Positions 27,968 to 38,628 are shown, numbered from the stretch's first letter. The stretch: DNA of 64,000 nucleotides from Desulfobulbus oralis (GCF_002952055.1 NZ_CP021255.1:310001-374000); one strand, 5' to 3'. Translations and numbers: made by a program. The notes: a model not told the origin generated them from the sequence alone.

Positions 27968-29046
27968 GTGGAATTGGAATTAGAAGGACAAGGCGGGATT
28001 CTGGTAGAGTTGGCAGCACCAACAACCACTCAGCCAGAAGGAGCCCGCCATGTCCCATAGCCATCTTGCTCTGGAAAAACGCATCAGGATCGAAATATTT
28101 GTGTCCATGGGCCTGAGCTGCCGGGAAATGGCCAGACGCCTGGGCAGGAGTCACAGCACGCTTTCCCGGGAGCTGCGCCGCAACGTGGGTTCTGCAAAAA
28201 GAGGCTATCGTGCGCAGAGTGCAGAGCGGCGTGCCCGGAAAAGACGAAAGAGAGCAAGGCATTACCGCTGTATGAATCGGCCCGAACTGGTTGCCTGGGT
28301 CGATGAAAAATTACGCGCAAACTGGTCTCCCGAACAGATTGCAGGGCGCATCCGTCTGGAGTATCCAGAGGATCAAAGCATGCGTATCAGTACAGAGACT
28401 ATCTACCGCTGGGTCTATGCAGCGGCACAATTCGGCGATACCAGCTACCGCCATCTGCGCCGCGCCCACAAAGGCCGGAGGCGGCAAGCCAGGTATGGCC
28501 AGGGCCGGCGTCTGTTTCCCGGGCGTATTGATATCAGCTGCCGCCCGGGGATTGTGGCACTCAGAACCCGCTTTGGTGACTGGGAAGCCGACCTTGTCTG
28601 TGCCTCCAAAGGAAAGGCGGCGCTGCTCAGCTGTACCGAACGGAAAAGCCGCTTTCTCTTGCTGGCCAGGGTACAGGACAAGACAGCCGCGTTCTTCAAT
28701 GCGGCGCTCATTCCCTGCCTGCGTGCTGTGCCGTCAAAGCTGAGGCAGACCCTGACGCTGGATAATGGTTCGGAAATGGCAGGCTTCAGGGCGCTGGAGT
28801 TGGCCACTGGCCTGCGCACGTATTTTTGCCAGCCGCATGCTCCTTGGCAGCGTGGCACAAACGAAAACAGCAACGGGCTTTTGCGGCAGTATTTTCCCAG
28901 GGGCATCAGCTTGCACAAGATCACGGAAGCAATGGTCGTTAAGGCGGCAGAACAACTGAACAACCGGCCGCGCAAATGTTTACACTACCAGACTCCCGCT
29001 GAGGTTTTTAACCAGGAACTCACCGGTGCATTTGCAATTTGAATTC
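27968..29046 (+). mobile_element. IS30-like element, intact copy
   Basis: About 1.08 kb. Inward-reading ends GTGGAATTGGAATTAGAAGG (left) and GTGAATTCAAATTGCAAATG (right) are imperfect inverted repeats. It carries an uninterrupted transposase. It is inverted relative to the copy at 24709-25775, so the pair brackets about 2.2 kb of other DNA. Confidence 0.85.
28050..29042 (+). CDS. IS30-family transposase, intact
   Basis: 330 residues. N-terminal HTH (LSCREMARRLGRSHSTLSRE), central linker with PEQIAGRI and ETIYRWVY, then the DDE core: GDWEADLV (Asp), LTLDNGSE (Asp) and the NENSNGLLRQYFPRG region with the catalytic Glu, plus LNNRPRKCL. AGAAGGAG precedes the ATG by seven bases. Length is normal for the family and all catalytic landmarks are present, so this copy may be active. 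Confidence 0.93.
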   Translation: MSHSHLALEKRIRIEIFVSMGLSCREMARRLGRSHSTLSRELRRNVGSAKRGYRAQSAERRARKRRKRARHYRCMNRPELVAWVDEKLRANWSPEQIAGRIRLEYPEDQSMRISTETIYRWVYAAAQFGDTSYRHLRRAHKGRRRQARYGQGRRLFPGRIDISCRPGIVALRTRFGDWEADLVCASKGKAALLSCTERKSRFLLLARVQDKTAAFFNAALIPCLRAVPSKLRQTLTLDNGSEMAGFRALELATGLRTYFCQPHAPWQRGTNENSNGLLRQYFPRGISLHKITEAMVVKAAEQLNNRPRKCLHYQTPAEVFNQELTGAFAI

Positions 29047-29211
29047 ACCGCCTTCATCAAATTTCGCAGTCGCCTGGGGCAATCTATCCTGCAGATTTTA
29101 CGGCTTGTTCAGCTCAATTTGTTTGAACGGCGGGATTTAGACGAACTTTTTTGTCCGGAAAAACAAAAAATACCATTACATAACAACCAGTTATCGCTAT
29201 TCCAAATTTAG
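29047..29211 (+). pseudogene. C-terminal remnant of an IS4-type transposase
   Basis: Reading through the IS30-like end gives FRSRLGQSILQILRLVQLNL then FERRDLDELF and a stop. This resembles the usual C-terminal tail of IS4-family transposases (ILxLxRLIQxNLFERRDL). The rest of the element is missing, apparently removed or replaced when the IS30-like element inserted. Confidence 0.55.
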
Positions 29212-29370
29212 TGGGACAGCAGTGTGTCTGTTTGATTATCCGTTCTACAAGCATGGGTTCCTCTCTAGATAGATTGTTGACTGATCGCCCTCTATCTATC
29301 CAAAAGAACTCATGCTTTTTAGTTTGTTCAGATCTTTTTACGCACCGTTTTGTGAGAAGAACCCATTTTT

Positions 29371-29545
29371 TTATTTAAAATTGAAAATTAACGGCAAAAT
29401 TGTAATAACAAATAAAGACCAAATAATATAAACTGGTAAAAAACTTACTATTGATTTAGTCATAATTTCAGTTATCCTGCTCTCAGTTTTAATATATTTG
29501 AAATATGCAATAAGTATAACGATAAGATGAGTAAAAAGTGAATTC
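29371..29545 (-). pseudogene. Truncated small membrane protein
   Basis: The minus strand from the IS200-like edge reads SLFTHLIVILIAYFKYIKTE, then SRITEIMTKS, then IVSFLPVYIIWSLFVITILP and a stop at 29371. Two hydrophobic helices separated by a charged loop look like a real coding remnant, cut at its 5' side by the IS200-like element. AT-rich. The rest of 29212-29370 shows nothing I can assign. Confidence 0.35.
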
Positions 29546-30090
29546 TCTACCGCCTAAAGGCGGTAGCTTCGAACCATTGCCGCCTGCAAGGCGGCTTACG
29601 GAGCCAGGGTAAAATCGTCATCGTGGGCTCGCTCCTCCAAGTCCTGCTCTGCAATATATTGCATGATGACATCGTCTGTGACATTGCCTGAACTGGCGGC
29701 AAAATATCCGCGACCCCACAGATGACGGCCCCAAAATTGCCCGGACAAACGTCGGTTTTCTGCAAGCAGCTTGCGTGAGGTTTTCCCTTTTATGCGGCCA
29801 ACCAATTTACTCACAGAAATCTGTGGAGGAAGCGAAACAAACAGATGTACATGATCTTTGGAGACGTGCCCTTTCAAAATATCTATATCCATGGATCGGC
29901 ATATTTCTCGTATCAGATCCTGTAAACGCACGGCCACGTCTCCAAAGAGAACCGGTTTGCGATACTTGGTAATCCATACAATATGGACCTTGAGGGAATA
30001 AATTGAATGCGAGCCTTTGCGATACGCATAGTCATCCATAGTATCGCAAACCTACTGAAGTCTTCGCCTCAAGGCGAGGGATTTTCTCCC
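29546..30090 (-). mobile_element. IS200/IS605-like element (tnpA only)
   Basis: About 0.55 kb. No terminal inverted repeats, but hairpins at both ends as in single-strand transposons: ACCGCCTAAAGGCGGT (29549-29564) and GCCGCCTGCAAGGCGGC (29579-29595) at one end, TCGCCTCAAGGCGA (30064-30077) at the other. It carries only tnpA; no tnpB or ncRNA is present. Confidence 0.8.
29596..30039 (-). CDS. tnpA: IS200-like Y1 transposase TnpA
   Basis: 147 residues. HUH motif in DHVHLFVSLPP, the conserved SLKVHIVWITKYRKPVLF segment, and the nucleophile tyrosine in IMQYIAEQ. RIKGKTSRKLL and FWGRHLWGRGYF complete the family pattern. The enzyme cuts and joins single-stranded DNA at the hairpin ends. Confidence 0.92.
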   Translation of the reverse strand: MDDYAYRKGSHSIYSLKVHIVWITKYRKPVLFGDVAVRLQDLIREICRSMDIDILKGHVSKDHVHLFVSLPPQISVSKLVGRIKGKTSRKLLAENRRLSGQFWGRHLWGRGYFAASSGNVTDDVIMQYIAEQDLEERAHDDDFTLAP

Positions 30091-30303
30091 ATTCCCAGAA
30101 AGAGACATTAAACCTTTGTTCTCTCTTCTCCCTGATGGGGAAGGTATATAATTAACTCTTGCATGCCAAACTCTTAAAGTTTCTGAATCCGGAAACATCT
30201 TAATTGCTTCAACTAACCAATCCTCAAATTGGAATTTATCCCGCCGATAAAGTCTTTCCAGTTTTTCTGGAGCATCTATGTTTGTAACAATTTCATTCTT
30301 CAT
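30086..30303 (-). pseudogene. Hypothetical protein truncated by the IS200-like element
   Basis: Starts MKNEIVTNIDAPEKLERLYR and includes FQFEDWLVEAIKMFPDSETL. The frame continues to 30052, but its last residues (SLALRRRLQ) come from the hairpin end of the insertion element, so the native C-terminus is gone. Not recognised. The helical, WLVEAI-type composition looks like a genuine gene. Confidence 0.45.
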
Positions 30304-30349
30304 GACTTATCATCCCTTTGAAGAAAGGTTGATTTTTCGAAGAGGACAC

Positions 30350-31785
30350 AAAGAGGGCGATTGTGCCCCTGCGTGTCAGTTGTGCCATCTCGAAATGACC
30401 ATCATGGCACAATCCGGAGCATCAGCCGTATTCGGCAGCCAAATGACCAATATGAGCAGGCTCAGGTTGCCGATTCGGGCAAAAAGCAGTGCCGCAGGGG
30501 CATCGGCCCAACCCCTGGGGCTGCCAAAACCAAACAAGGCCCGTAGCAGGATACCCAAATTGAACCCCGCAACATGAATAATGTAACGCTTCTCCACATT
30601 GGCCAGCCCGCAAAGATGCACCCGCCGCATGCCGCCCCGGTCAAGGCAGTGGGCAAAGCTGCGCTCCACCCGCTCGCCCCGCGCCCGCAAAAGCGCCTTG
30701 CCCTTTTCGGATTTCAGCCGGCCACGGTTCCCGTACACCGCATCCCGGGCCGCCGTATCCCCATGCCAGCGCAACCGCCCCTTGTGCGCCGGTTCACTGA
30801 TCCGGCTTGTGCAGGCATCCGGCAAATCCTTCAGCACTTTCCGGCTGTGATAGCCCTTGTCCGCCACCAGAGCAAAGGGCTCGTCAATGCCGGGCGCGTC
30901 TTCTTTGTCCCTGACCGCGCACAGCTTGGCCTGGGCATCCTCGAGTGTGGTGGCAAGTGTTGTCGTGTCGCCCCGATCCGCAGGATGCACCACAGCCGAA
31001 ACAATGGCCCCGGATTCCAAGTCAACCACATGCTCGGGCTTGTACGCCATATGCGTACGGCCATCCTTGAGTTTGGCTATGCGCGCATCCTCATCGGTGC
31101 TCGATTGCCAGTCCTTGTTGGAGGTCTTTCTGCCCTGGCGCTTGCGGTCAAAGGCGATCAATTCCGCCCTGGTCGGCGTCCTGATGCCGCTCTCTTCAGC
31201 CAGGCGTTCAAGCATTTCCTGATACGTCTCGCCTGTATCACGGCGGACAATGCTCTTCATGGCGGCATTGGCCTCCATGCTAGAAGCGTCGATGCCAAGA
31301 TATTTGCCTTCAAGCAGGCGGGCCTGTTGCAAAATCTTGAGCACAAAGACAAACATTTCGTGATGGACTTCCAGCGGCAGACGCTGACGAATACGGCACA
31401 AAGAGGAGTGGTCAGGCACGAATTCGGTGGGGCCGAGCCCGAGGAATTCGCGCAGAGAAAGGGAATCGGCACAGCGCCAGCAAATGCCGCGCTCGGAATC
31501 TACCCCCTCGAAGTAGCCGATCAAAAGCATGCGGAAATAACGGCCCGGCGGGATGAATTTGCGGCCGGGTTTTTCGGCGTAGAAGGGCGCACAGAGCTTT
31601 TCGAGGAAGGCGTCAAATGCTTCCTCATGCAGGAGCTTCTGCAGCCGCTCGTAAAAGACATGCCCCTGACTCTGGGGCAGCTGATCATAGATCAGCCACA
31701 TGCTCTTCTGCTCTGCCTGCCTCCGGCCAGGACTCATGCTGCCTCCTCGACACAATTTGATCGCCTGTGCACCATTATGCCTTGC
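30350..31785 (-). mobile_element. IS1182-like element
   Basis: About 1.4 kb around a full-length DDE transposase. Possible ends GGCGATTGTGCCCCTGCG (left) and, inward from the right, GGCATAATGGTGCACAGGCG are partly alike. Boundaries are approximate. Confidence 0.6.
30376..31737 (-). CDS. IS1182/IS5-type transposase
   Basis: 453 residues. N-terminal DUF772-type region (FRMLLIGYFEGVDSERGICW, then LSLREFLGL and DHSSLCRIRQRLP), first catalytic Asp in YLGIDASSMEA, second in ALVADKGYHSRK, C-terminal ERSFAHCLDRGGMRRVHL with the Glu, typical of IS1182-like DDE enzymes. MSPGRR at 31737 is chosen as start because GAGGAGGC lies eight bases upstream. The last ~40 residues are hydrophobic and may be read-through past the usual end. 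The frame is intact. Confidence 0.85.
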   Translation of the reverse strand: MSPGRRQAEQKSMWLIYDQLPQSQGHVFYERLQKLLHEEAFDAFLEKLCAPFYAEKPGRKFIPPGRYFRMLLIGYFEGVDSERGICWRCADSLSLREFLGLGPTEFVPDHSSLCRIRQRLPLEVHHEMFVFVLKILQQARLLEGKYLGIDASSMEANAAMKSIVRRDTGETYQEMLERLAEESGIRTPTRAELIAFDRKRQGRKTSNKDWQSSTDEDARIAKLKDGRTHMAYKPEHVVDLESGAIVSAVVHPADRGDTTTLATTLEDAQAKLCAVRDKEDAPGIDEPFALVADKGYHSRKVLKDLPDACTSRISEPAHKGRLRWHGDTAARDAVYGNRGRLKSEKGKALLRARGERVERSFAHCLDRGGMRRVHLCGLANVEKRYIIHVAGFNLGILLRALFGFGSPRGWADAPAALLFARIGNLSLLILVIWLPNTADAPDCAMMVISRWHN

Positions 31786-32048
31786 CTGAAGACTTTTTCA
31801 ACGGCCTTTTACCACGTGCACAGTGAGATACAAACAGCAGATCATGATCCGTGCGCCGTCCTTCAGCCGCCTGGTCGTCCGTCTGCCCCGGACCCGTGCC
31901 CCAGAATTCGTCATTGCCCGCGCCGCATGCCAGGTCGGCATGGTCTGGTGGAACATCATCGGCCTCTGGCAAGCCCGGTTTTCCCGGCATGGTTCCGGCG
32001 GGCCGCCGCCCTGCCGGCAGGCGGCCCTGATTCCGAACGGTGCGGCAC
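31786..32048. other. Gap between the IS1182-like element and the sulfatase terminator
   Basis: Open frames on both strands exist but none has recognisable sequence or a good start. I see nothing assignable here. Confidence 0.4.
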
Positions 32049-32090
32049 AAAAAAACGGGAAGTCCGTATGCACCGGGCCTCCCGTTTTTT
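32049..32090 (-). terminator. Terminator downstream of the sulfatase gene
   Basis: AAAAAAACGGGA pairs with TCCCGTTTTTT across an 18-20-base loop. The run of A on the plus strand gives a T-run for the minus-strand transcript. It lies 46 bases past the sulfatase stop. Confidence 0.75.
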
Positions 32091-32135
32091 GACGCTCCAC
32101 AGGTTCCGCCATGCAGCCGCCTGCGTGACAGCGCT

Positions 32136-34274
32136 TCAGGGGCCGGCGTCCCTGATGATCACGTCAAACTGGTCAAGCTGCAGCACCGCACCCGGGCCGC
32201 TGCCCAGGAGGTAAAAGGAAAAACTCTGGCGTTCCTTTTTGTTGTGAAAGGAAAAGGACCGTTCCAGGCTTTCCCCCCTGTGCAGCAGCGGCAATGCGGG
32301 CAGGGGAATATCCGTCTGGTCCTTCTCCCACTCCTTGACCAGCAGCTTGAACTGCACGCCCTCCCTGGGCGCCTGCAGCAACTTCAGGCGCATACGCACC
32401 TCGACATCCGAATTGGCCGGGAAATCCAGGTACTGTGCGCCCACCAGGTTGTCACTCCAGTCGTTGCCCACCACCTGGGACAATTTGCGCCGCTGGCCAT
32501 CGCCAAACTTCAGCACCCGTTCCGCTGCGCCCGTGACCTTGAGCGTTCTATCCAGAGTGCGGGCAATGGCCTGCAGCTCGCGGCCCTGCCTGCGCGGCAG
32601 GCGGCGCATCGTTTCCGGCGGATCGCCCAGGATGCTCGGGGCTTCGCCGCCTTTGCACCTGCCGTCATCCATGCACTCGATGCGCTGATTGCCGGCCGTG
32701 TGCCGCCGGAGCACCGAGGTCGTGTAGGAGAGCATCTCCCGGGGGCTGTCGTAATCGCGGAAAAAGCTGCGGCCCAGGACGCTCAGCGGCACGGGCAGCT
32801 CAAAGTAGTCCAGCACCGAGACGCTCATGTCCACCAGACCATAACCGCCTTTTTTGATGCGCGGAAGCTGCCTGCCGCCGCCATCGGGTGCAAGCACCAT
32901 GCCCATTCCCCAGGAACTGACCCAGCCGGCCAATTCGGCGCCGTGGGATTCGTCGGAGGTCACGATCACCAGCGTGTCCCTGAGCACACCGTCCTGTTTG
33001 AGCTGCGCCAGAAAGCGCCCAACCGCCTCGTCCAGCAGCGCCACGGCCGCGGCCTTGCGGTTCGGATATTTTGCCGCGACTTCATCCGGCACGGCATAGG
33101 GCTGGTGCGTGCCCACGGTCAGCAGCGTCAGCATCCAGGGTTTGCCGGCCCTGCGCAGTCCCTGGATATAGCGCCGCGCCCCGGCAAAAAAGGCGCTGTC
33201 CACCTTGCCCCACTCAAAGGGAAATGGATTGGCCTCCTTTTTGAACCATTCCACGCCGTGCACCTGCTCAAAGCCCGTCAGCGCCATGACGCGGTCCTTG
33301 GCCATAAAGCCCAGCCCCGCGGCCTGCAGGTAGTGGGTTGACCAGCCGTGCGCCCGCATCTGCGCGGGCAGGCAGTCCCGGGCCCGCTCCGGAACGGCCT
33401 GCAATTCAAAGGCCTTGGGCGTGTCCCAGGAAAACTTGCTGAAATCGCCGCAGAGGATGGCGTACAGTCCGCGAATGGTCTGATGACTGTGGACGGTGAA
33501 ATCCGGGATCAGCATGGCATCTGGGGCGCTGGCCGCAAGCTGCTCCATGGTGATGGGCGCATCCGCAGCAGCCACGCCCATGCTGTTCCTGATTTCAGGG
33601 TGATACAGGCCGGGAATGCCCTCCATCACAATGATGAGCACATTCCTGGCCGCACCCCGCCCGGCAAAAAGCGGCCTGCCCTGCACGTCGGCCTGCCGCA
33701 GCCCCTGGGGCAGCTCGGCCGCACTGTATTCCACCCTGATCCAGGGCCTGTTGTTGACCAGATCCAGGACAAACCAGTGCAGGGGATTGTAGCGGGCGGC
33801 GACACTCTGGCTGTCGAAACGCTGGGCAAGCTGGTCATGACCGGGCAGTCCCAGCCCCAGCGCCAGGGCGACCAGGAGGAGTGCGCGCCAGAGACGCAGC
33901 CGCTTCAGGGGGACGAGCAGCGCCAGGAGCACGGAGCCCAACTGCACCAGGACGAACACGGGTTCCGAGAATTTGAAACCGTCTGTGGTGTTCCTGACAA
34001 AGTCCGCATCGATCAGATAGTGCAGATCCTGCCAGACCGGATAGCGCTGGAGTGAGAAAAACAGCTCCTGCGAGCCCGCCTGGAAAAGCCCCCAAAGCAG
34101 GGCCAGCGGAAAGCGCAGCAGCCAGGGACTGGCCCAGGCCAGGGCAAAAAAAGCCAGCCCCAGGCTCAGGTCGGAGCAGATCCCGGCCCCCTGATCCGGC
34201 TGGGTGGCCAGGCGAAGGCCCGCCGGCGCAAAGGCGGCCAGACCCAGAAACAGCAGGGCAAGAGTTCGTTGCAA
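32136..34274 (-). CDS. LTA-synthase-family sulfatase (membrane phosphotransferase-like)
   Basis: About 712 residues. Four to five N-terminal hydrophobic helices are followed by a periplasmic alkaline-phosphatase-fold domain. Metal and nucleophile landmarks: VMEGIPG, the threonine in HSHQTIRGLYAIL (T266), TVGTHQPY and TSDESHGAELAGW. The C-terminal ~150 residues form an extra beta-type region. In Gram-negatives such proteins modify periplasmic glycans or lipids with phosphoglycerol or similar groups; substrate here is unknown. The frame is open to 34460. TTG 34274 with AAGGTG upstream is my best start because the hydrophobic segment begins just after it; this is uncertain. Confidence 0.8.
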   Translation of the reverse strand: MQRTLALLFLGLAAFAPAGLRLATQPDQGAGICSDLSLGLAFFALAWASPWLLRFPLALLWGLFQAGSQELFFSLQRYPVWQDLHYLIDADFVRNTTDGFKFSEPVFVLVQLGSVLLALLVPLKRLRLWRALLLVALALGLGLPGHDQLAQRFDSQSVAARYNPLHWFVLDLVNNRPWIRVEYSAAELPQGLRQADVQGRPLFAGRGAARNVLIIVMEGIPGLYHPEIRNSMGVAAADAPITMEQLAASAPDAMLIPDFTVHSHQTIRGLYAILCGDFSKFSWDTPKAFELQAVPERARDCLPAQMRAHGWSTHYLQAAGLGFMAKDRVMALTGFEQVHGVEWFKKEANPFPFEWGKVDSAFFAGARRYIQGLRRAGKPWMLTLLTVGTHQPYAVPDEVAAKYPNRKAAAVALLDEAVGRFLAQLKQDGVLRDTLVIVTSDESHGAELAGWVSSWGMGMVLAPDGGGRQLPRIKKGGYGLVDMSVSVLDYFELPVPLSVLGRSFFRDYDSPREMLSYTTSVLRRHTAGNQRIECMDDGRCKGGEAPSILGDPPETMRRLPRRQGRELQAIARTLDRTLKVTGAAERVLKFGDGQRRKLSQVVGNDWSDNLVGAQYLDFPANSDVEVRMRLKLLQAPREGVQFKLLVKEWEKDQTDIPLPALPLLHRGESLERSFSFHNKKERQSFSFYLLGSGPGAVLQLDQFDVIIRDAGP

Positions 34275-34429
34275 AGCGTCACCTTGGGGTTGAAGAGGCG
34301 GAAACAGGAGCAGAGATCCCCTGCAACAAAAAGTCCGGACGGGCGCCTGTGCAATTTTGCCAGTCAAACCGCCCGGTTCGCAAATTGGGGGGCACAGTCC
34401 GGCCAAACAGAATGGCCGTGCCTTCATGA

Positions 34430-35866
<1,437 letters not shown>

Positions 35867-35894
35867 AGCGACAGCCGCCGCAAAGCGCAGACAG

Positions 35895-35928
35895 GAGGCC
35901 GTTCAGCTCAAGCTGGACGGCCTCTTTT
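35895..35928 (+). terminator. Terminator after gdhA
   Basis: GAGGCCGTTCAGCT pairs with AGCTGGACGGCCTC (one G-T pair) around a two-base loop, followed by TTTT. It probably also stops minus-strand transcription from ddl, though the T-run faces gdhA. Confidence 0.85.
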
Positions 35929-36073
35929 GCAAGACAGCCCAGCTCAGGCCAACCGGCCTCCGCTGCCTGGGCGCACAGCGCGCTCCACCACAACCCGAAC
36001 CTGGTTTTTGCAGCCCACGTTCCGGAGGATTCCGGACAAGGGCCTGTAGGCCTTGGCCTTGAACCGGCAGGGC

Positions 36074-37027
36074 TCAGGCCTTTTTCTGCTCCCGCCTGGC
36101 GAGCGCCAGTTCAATCAGCTTGTCCAAAAGCTCCGGGAAGGCATAACCGGCCTTGGCCGCCGCCTGGGGCAGCAGGCTGGTCGGGGTCATGCCGGGAATG
36201 GTGTTGGTTTCCAGCAGATACAGGCGGCCGTCAGGGGCCATGATCATGTCGGTGCGGCTGTAGTCGGACAGGCCCAGGCAGCGATGCGCGGCCACTGCGT
36301 AGGCCTGGGCCTGGTCGCGGATGCTGGCTTCGATCTCCGCCGGACAGACCTCGCGGGTCGCGCCCTGCCTGTACTTGGCCTCGTAGTTGAAGAAGGCGTA
36401 GCGGCTGTCCGGGATGATCTCGATCACCGGCAAGGCACGCAAATCCTCCTCCCCGCCCATAACCGACACGGTCAACTCGCGGCCCCGGACATATTCCTCC
36501 ACCATGACCTGGGCGTCATGCCGAAAGGCCAGCGCCAGGGCCGGGCCGAGTTCGTCCTGGGTATGCACAATGGACATGCCGATGGACGAGCCCTGGCTCA
36601 CCGGCTTGACCACGCAGGGCAAAAGCAGCTCACGGGCCAGTCGCTCCGGCTGGCGGGCGTCCGCGGGCTCTGCCATGCGCCACGGCGCGACCGGCAGACC
36701 TGCCGCCCTGTACAGCGTCTTGGCGCGATGCTTGTTCATGGCCGAGGCGCTGCCCAGCACCCCCGAACCCTGGTAGGGCAGCCCCAGAAGATCGAGAAAG
36801 CCCTGAATGGCGCCGTCTTCGCCGTAGCGGCCGTGCAGCACCAGAAAGGCGCAGTCCAGATCGCCCGCATCCCTGGCCAGTCTGGCCAGATCGCTTGCCG
36901 GATCATAACGGCTGATCTCGTATTTTTCGGAACTCAGCGCGGCCGCCACGCCTGCCGCGCCCCTGAGGGAAACCTCCCGCTCATCGGACATGCCGCCTGC
37001 GATCAGGGCCAAACGAATCTTTGCCAT
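36074..37027 (-). CDS. ddl: D-alanine--D-alanine ligase
   Basis: 317 residues, ATP-grasp fold, makes the D-Ala-D-Ala that MurF adds to the precursor. AGGMSDEREVSLRG, FLVLHGRYGEDGAIQG, GSGVLGSASAMNKHRAK, VVKPVSQGSSIGMS, VEEYVRGRELTVSV and LYLLETNTIPGMT are the family signatures in order. AAGGAGCAC precedes two adjacent ATGs; the second (37027) has better spacing. Same strand as the histidine kinase gene, 95 bases away. Confidence 0.95.
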   Translation of the reverse strand: MAKIRLALIAGGMSDEREVSLRGAAGVAAALSSEKYEISRYDPASDLARLARDAGDLDCAFLVLHGRYGEDGAIQGFLDLLGLPYQGSGVLGSASAMNKHRAKTLYRAAGLPVAPWRMAEPADARQPERLARELLLPCVVKPVSQGSSIGMSIVHTQDELGPALALAFRHDAQVMVEEYVRGRELTVSVMGGEEDLRALPVIEIIPDSRYAFFNYEAKYRQGATREVCPAEIEASIRDQAQAYAVAAHRCLGLSDYSRTDMIMAPDGRLYLLETNTIPGMTPTSLLPQAAAKAGYAFPELLDKLIELALARREQKKA

Positions 37028-37122
37028 CATGTGCTCCTTGGGGAATATGAATCAGACACAGGTTGCCGCTTCCGGGACATGCGGACAGAAGAGGCGCAAG
37101 CGGCAGGATCGCCATCCACGCC

Positions 37123-38628
37123 TCAGGAGGTCGCGGTTTTCCTGTGTTCCTGCGGGCCGGACTCCGTCGGCACCGGCAGAACAATGGTGAAATTGCTGCC
37201 AGCGCCCACGAGGCTGCTCACCTCTATCCGGCCGCCATGCTTTTCCACAATGCTGCGGGCAATCGCCAGCCCCAGTCCGGTACCGCGGGTTTTGCTGGTG
37301 AAGAAGGGGGTGAAAATCTGTTTCAGGTCCTCAGGAGCAATGCCGCAACCCGTATCGACGATGGCCAGCCTGACCGCCCGGCCGCCCGGCGCGAACCCGG
37401 TTTCCAGCCGCAGGCGGCCGCCGCCCCTCATGGCCTGCATGGCATTGTACACCATGTTGAAAACCATCTGATACATATGGGCACTGTCCATGAGCACAGC
37501 AGGCAGGTCAGGGGCGAAATGCGTTTCCACCTCAATGCCTGCCTGCTCCAGCTCGGCATGCAGAAAGGCCAGGACACGCTCCGCCGGTTCCTGCAACTGC
37601 CCTGGCGTCAGGGCAGAGGTACGCGGTCGGGCGAAATCGAGGAAGTCCCGGACAATCCGGTCCAGGCGGGTGGTTTCCTCCACAATGATGCCGGCCAGCC
37701 GCTCGCTGCCCGGCGCCAGCTTGCCGATACGGCCGGACAGCACCTCTGCGGTCGACCGCACGATGCCCAGGGGATTCTTGATCTCGTGGGAAACCGAGGC
37801 CACCATTTTGCCCAGAGCAGCCAGGCGCTGCGCCTCGTTCAGTTCCTCTTCCAGGCGAATGCGCTCCTCTGCCCGGCGCGCCATAATGCGGTTGGCGCGG
37901 ACGACGATCATGCTCAGGATGGCAAAGAGCAAAGACATGATGGCCAGGGACAGCAAGATGACCTTGCCCTGCAGCACGATGATGGCGCGCATGTCCTCCG
38001 AAATGTCCTGCTCCACCTCGATCACGCCTATGACATCGTCCGTCTGCCGGGCCTGCCGGGTTTCGGGGCGGAACGGCACATAGGTCTTCACGGTGCAGAA
38101 AATGGCCTCGCTGCCCGGCAGCAGGCTCAGCAGGGAACCGCTGGAGATCACGACAGAATTTTCTTCACCCAGCGCCGCCTTGCTGTACTCCAGGCCACCC
38201 AGCCCCCGCTGGCCCATGAGCGGCTGCACGGTGGAATAGGCCACGATATTGTCCACTGAATCGTAAATCGTGACCTCCTTGATGTTCATGCCGCGGGTCA
38301 GGTTCTTGACGATCTCGTCCAGATTCTCGTACTGGTTCTGGTTGGAAATGGCGATATGGCCATAGCGGACCACAGTCGGCAAAACGAACTGGACAAAGAC
38401 CTGCCGGTTCAGATTGTCGGCAAAGAGCTGGGAATAGGCCTCGCTGCGCCTGATCAGGGTGCTGCGGGCATTGTCCGCGATCAGCCAGGACAGCACAAAG
38501 GCAGCCGCCAGAATGACGGCAAAGGAGGTGAAGGCAAAATAGTTCACCAGGGCAAAGGGCAACAGACTCTTGTCCGTGACCTTTGCCCTCAGCAGGCGAA
38601 ACAGACTGCGCAGACTATGCTCCGGCAT
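37123..38628 (-). CDS. Membrane sensor histidine kinase (orphan)
   Basis: 501 residues. Two membrane segments (about 21-50 and 218-243) flank a periplasmic sensor of about 165 residues. A HAMP-like linker leads to the H-box with H281 (SVSHEIKNPLG), then the catalytic domain with N box (VYNAMQAM), DTGCGIAPEDL and GTGLGLAIARS. All kinase motifs look intact. No response regulator is adjacent; ddl is downstream and ftsZ upstream beyond a terminator. MPEHSL at 38628 is chosen because it places the first helix correctly and AGGGA lies upstream. Signal is unknown. Confidence 0.88.
   Translation of the reverse strand: MPEHSLRSLFRLLRAKVTDKSLLPFALVNYFAFTSFAVILAAAFVLSWLIADNARSTLIRRSEAYSQLFADNLNRQVFVQFVLPTVVRYGHIAISNQNQYENLDEIVKNLTRGMNIKEVTIYDSVDNIVAYSTVQPLMGQRGLGGLEYSKAALGEENSVVISSGSLLSLLPGSEAIFCTVKTYVPFRPETRQARQTDDVIGVIEVEQDISEDMRAIIVLQGKVILLSLAIMSLLFAILSMIVVRANRIMARRAEERIRLEEELNEAQRLAALGKMVASVSHEIKNPLGIVRSTAEVLSGRIGKLAPGSERLAGIIVEETTRLDRIVRDFLDFARPRTSALTPGQLQEPAERVLAFLHAELEQAGIEVETHFAPDLPAVLMDSAHMYQMVFNMVYNAMQAMRGGGRLRLETGFAPGGRAVRLAIVDTGCGIAPEDLKQIFTPFFTSKTRGTGLGLAIARSIVEKHGGRIEVSSLVGAGSNFTIVLPVPTESGPQEHRKTATS

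Noticed and set aside
29546-30090. Hairpins read as a possible CRISPR or ncRNA
   Set aside because: Only three hairpins of unlike sequence, located at the ends of a tnpA element. No repeat-spacer periodicity is present and no omega-RNA/tnpB is found.
30574-32214. 546-codon plus-strand frame across the IS1182-like element
   Set aside because: Mirror of the transposase; no own homology.
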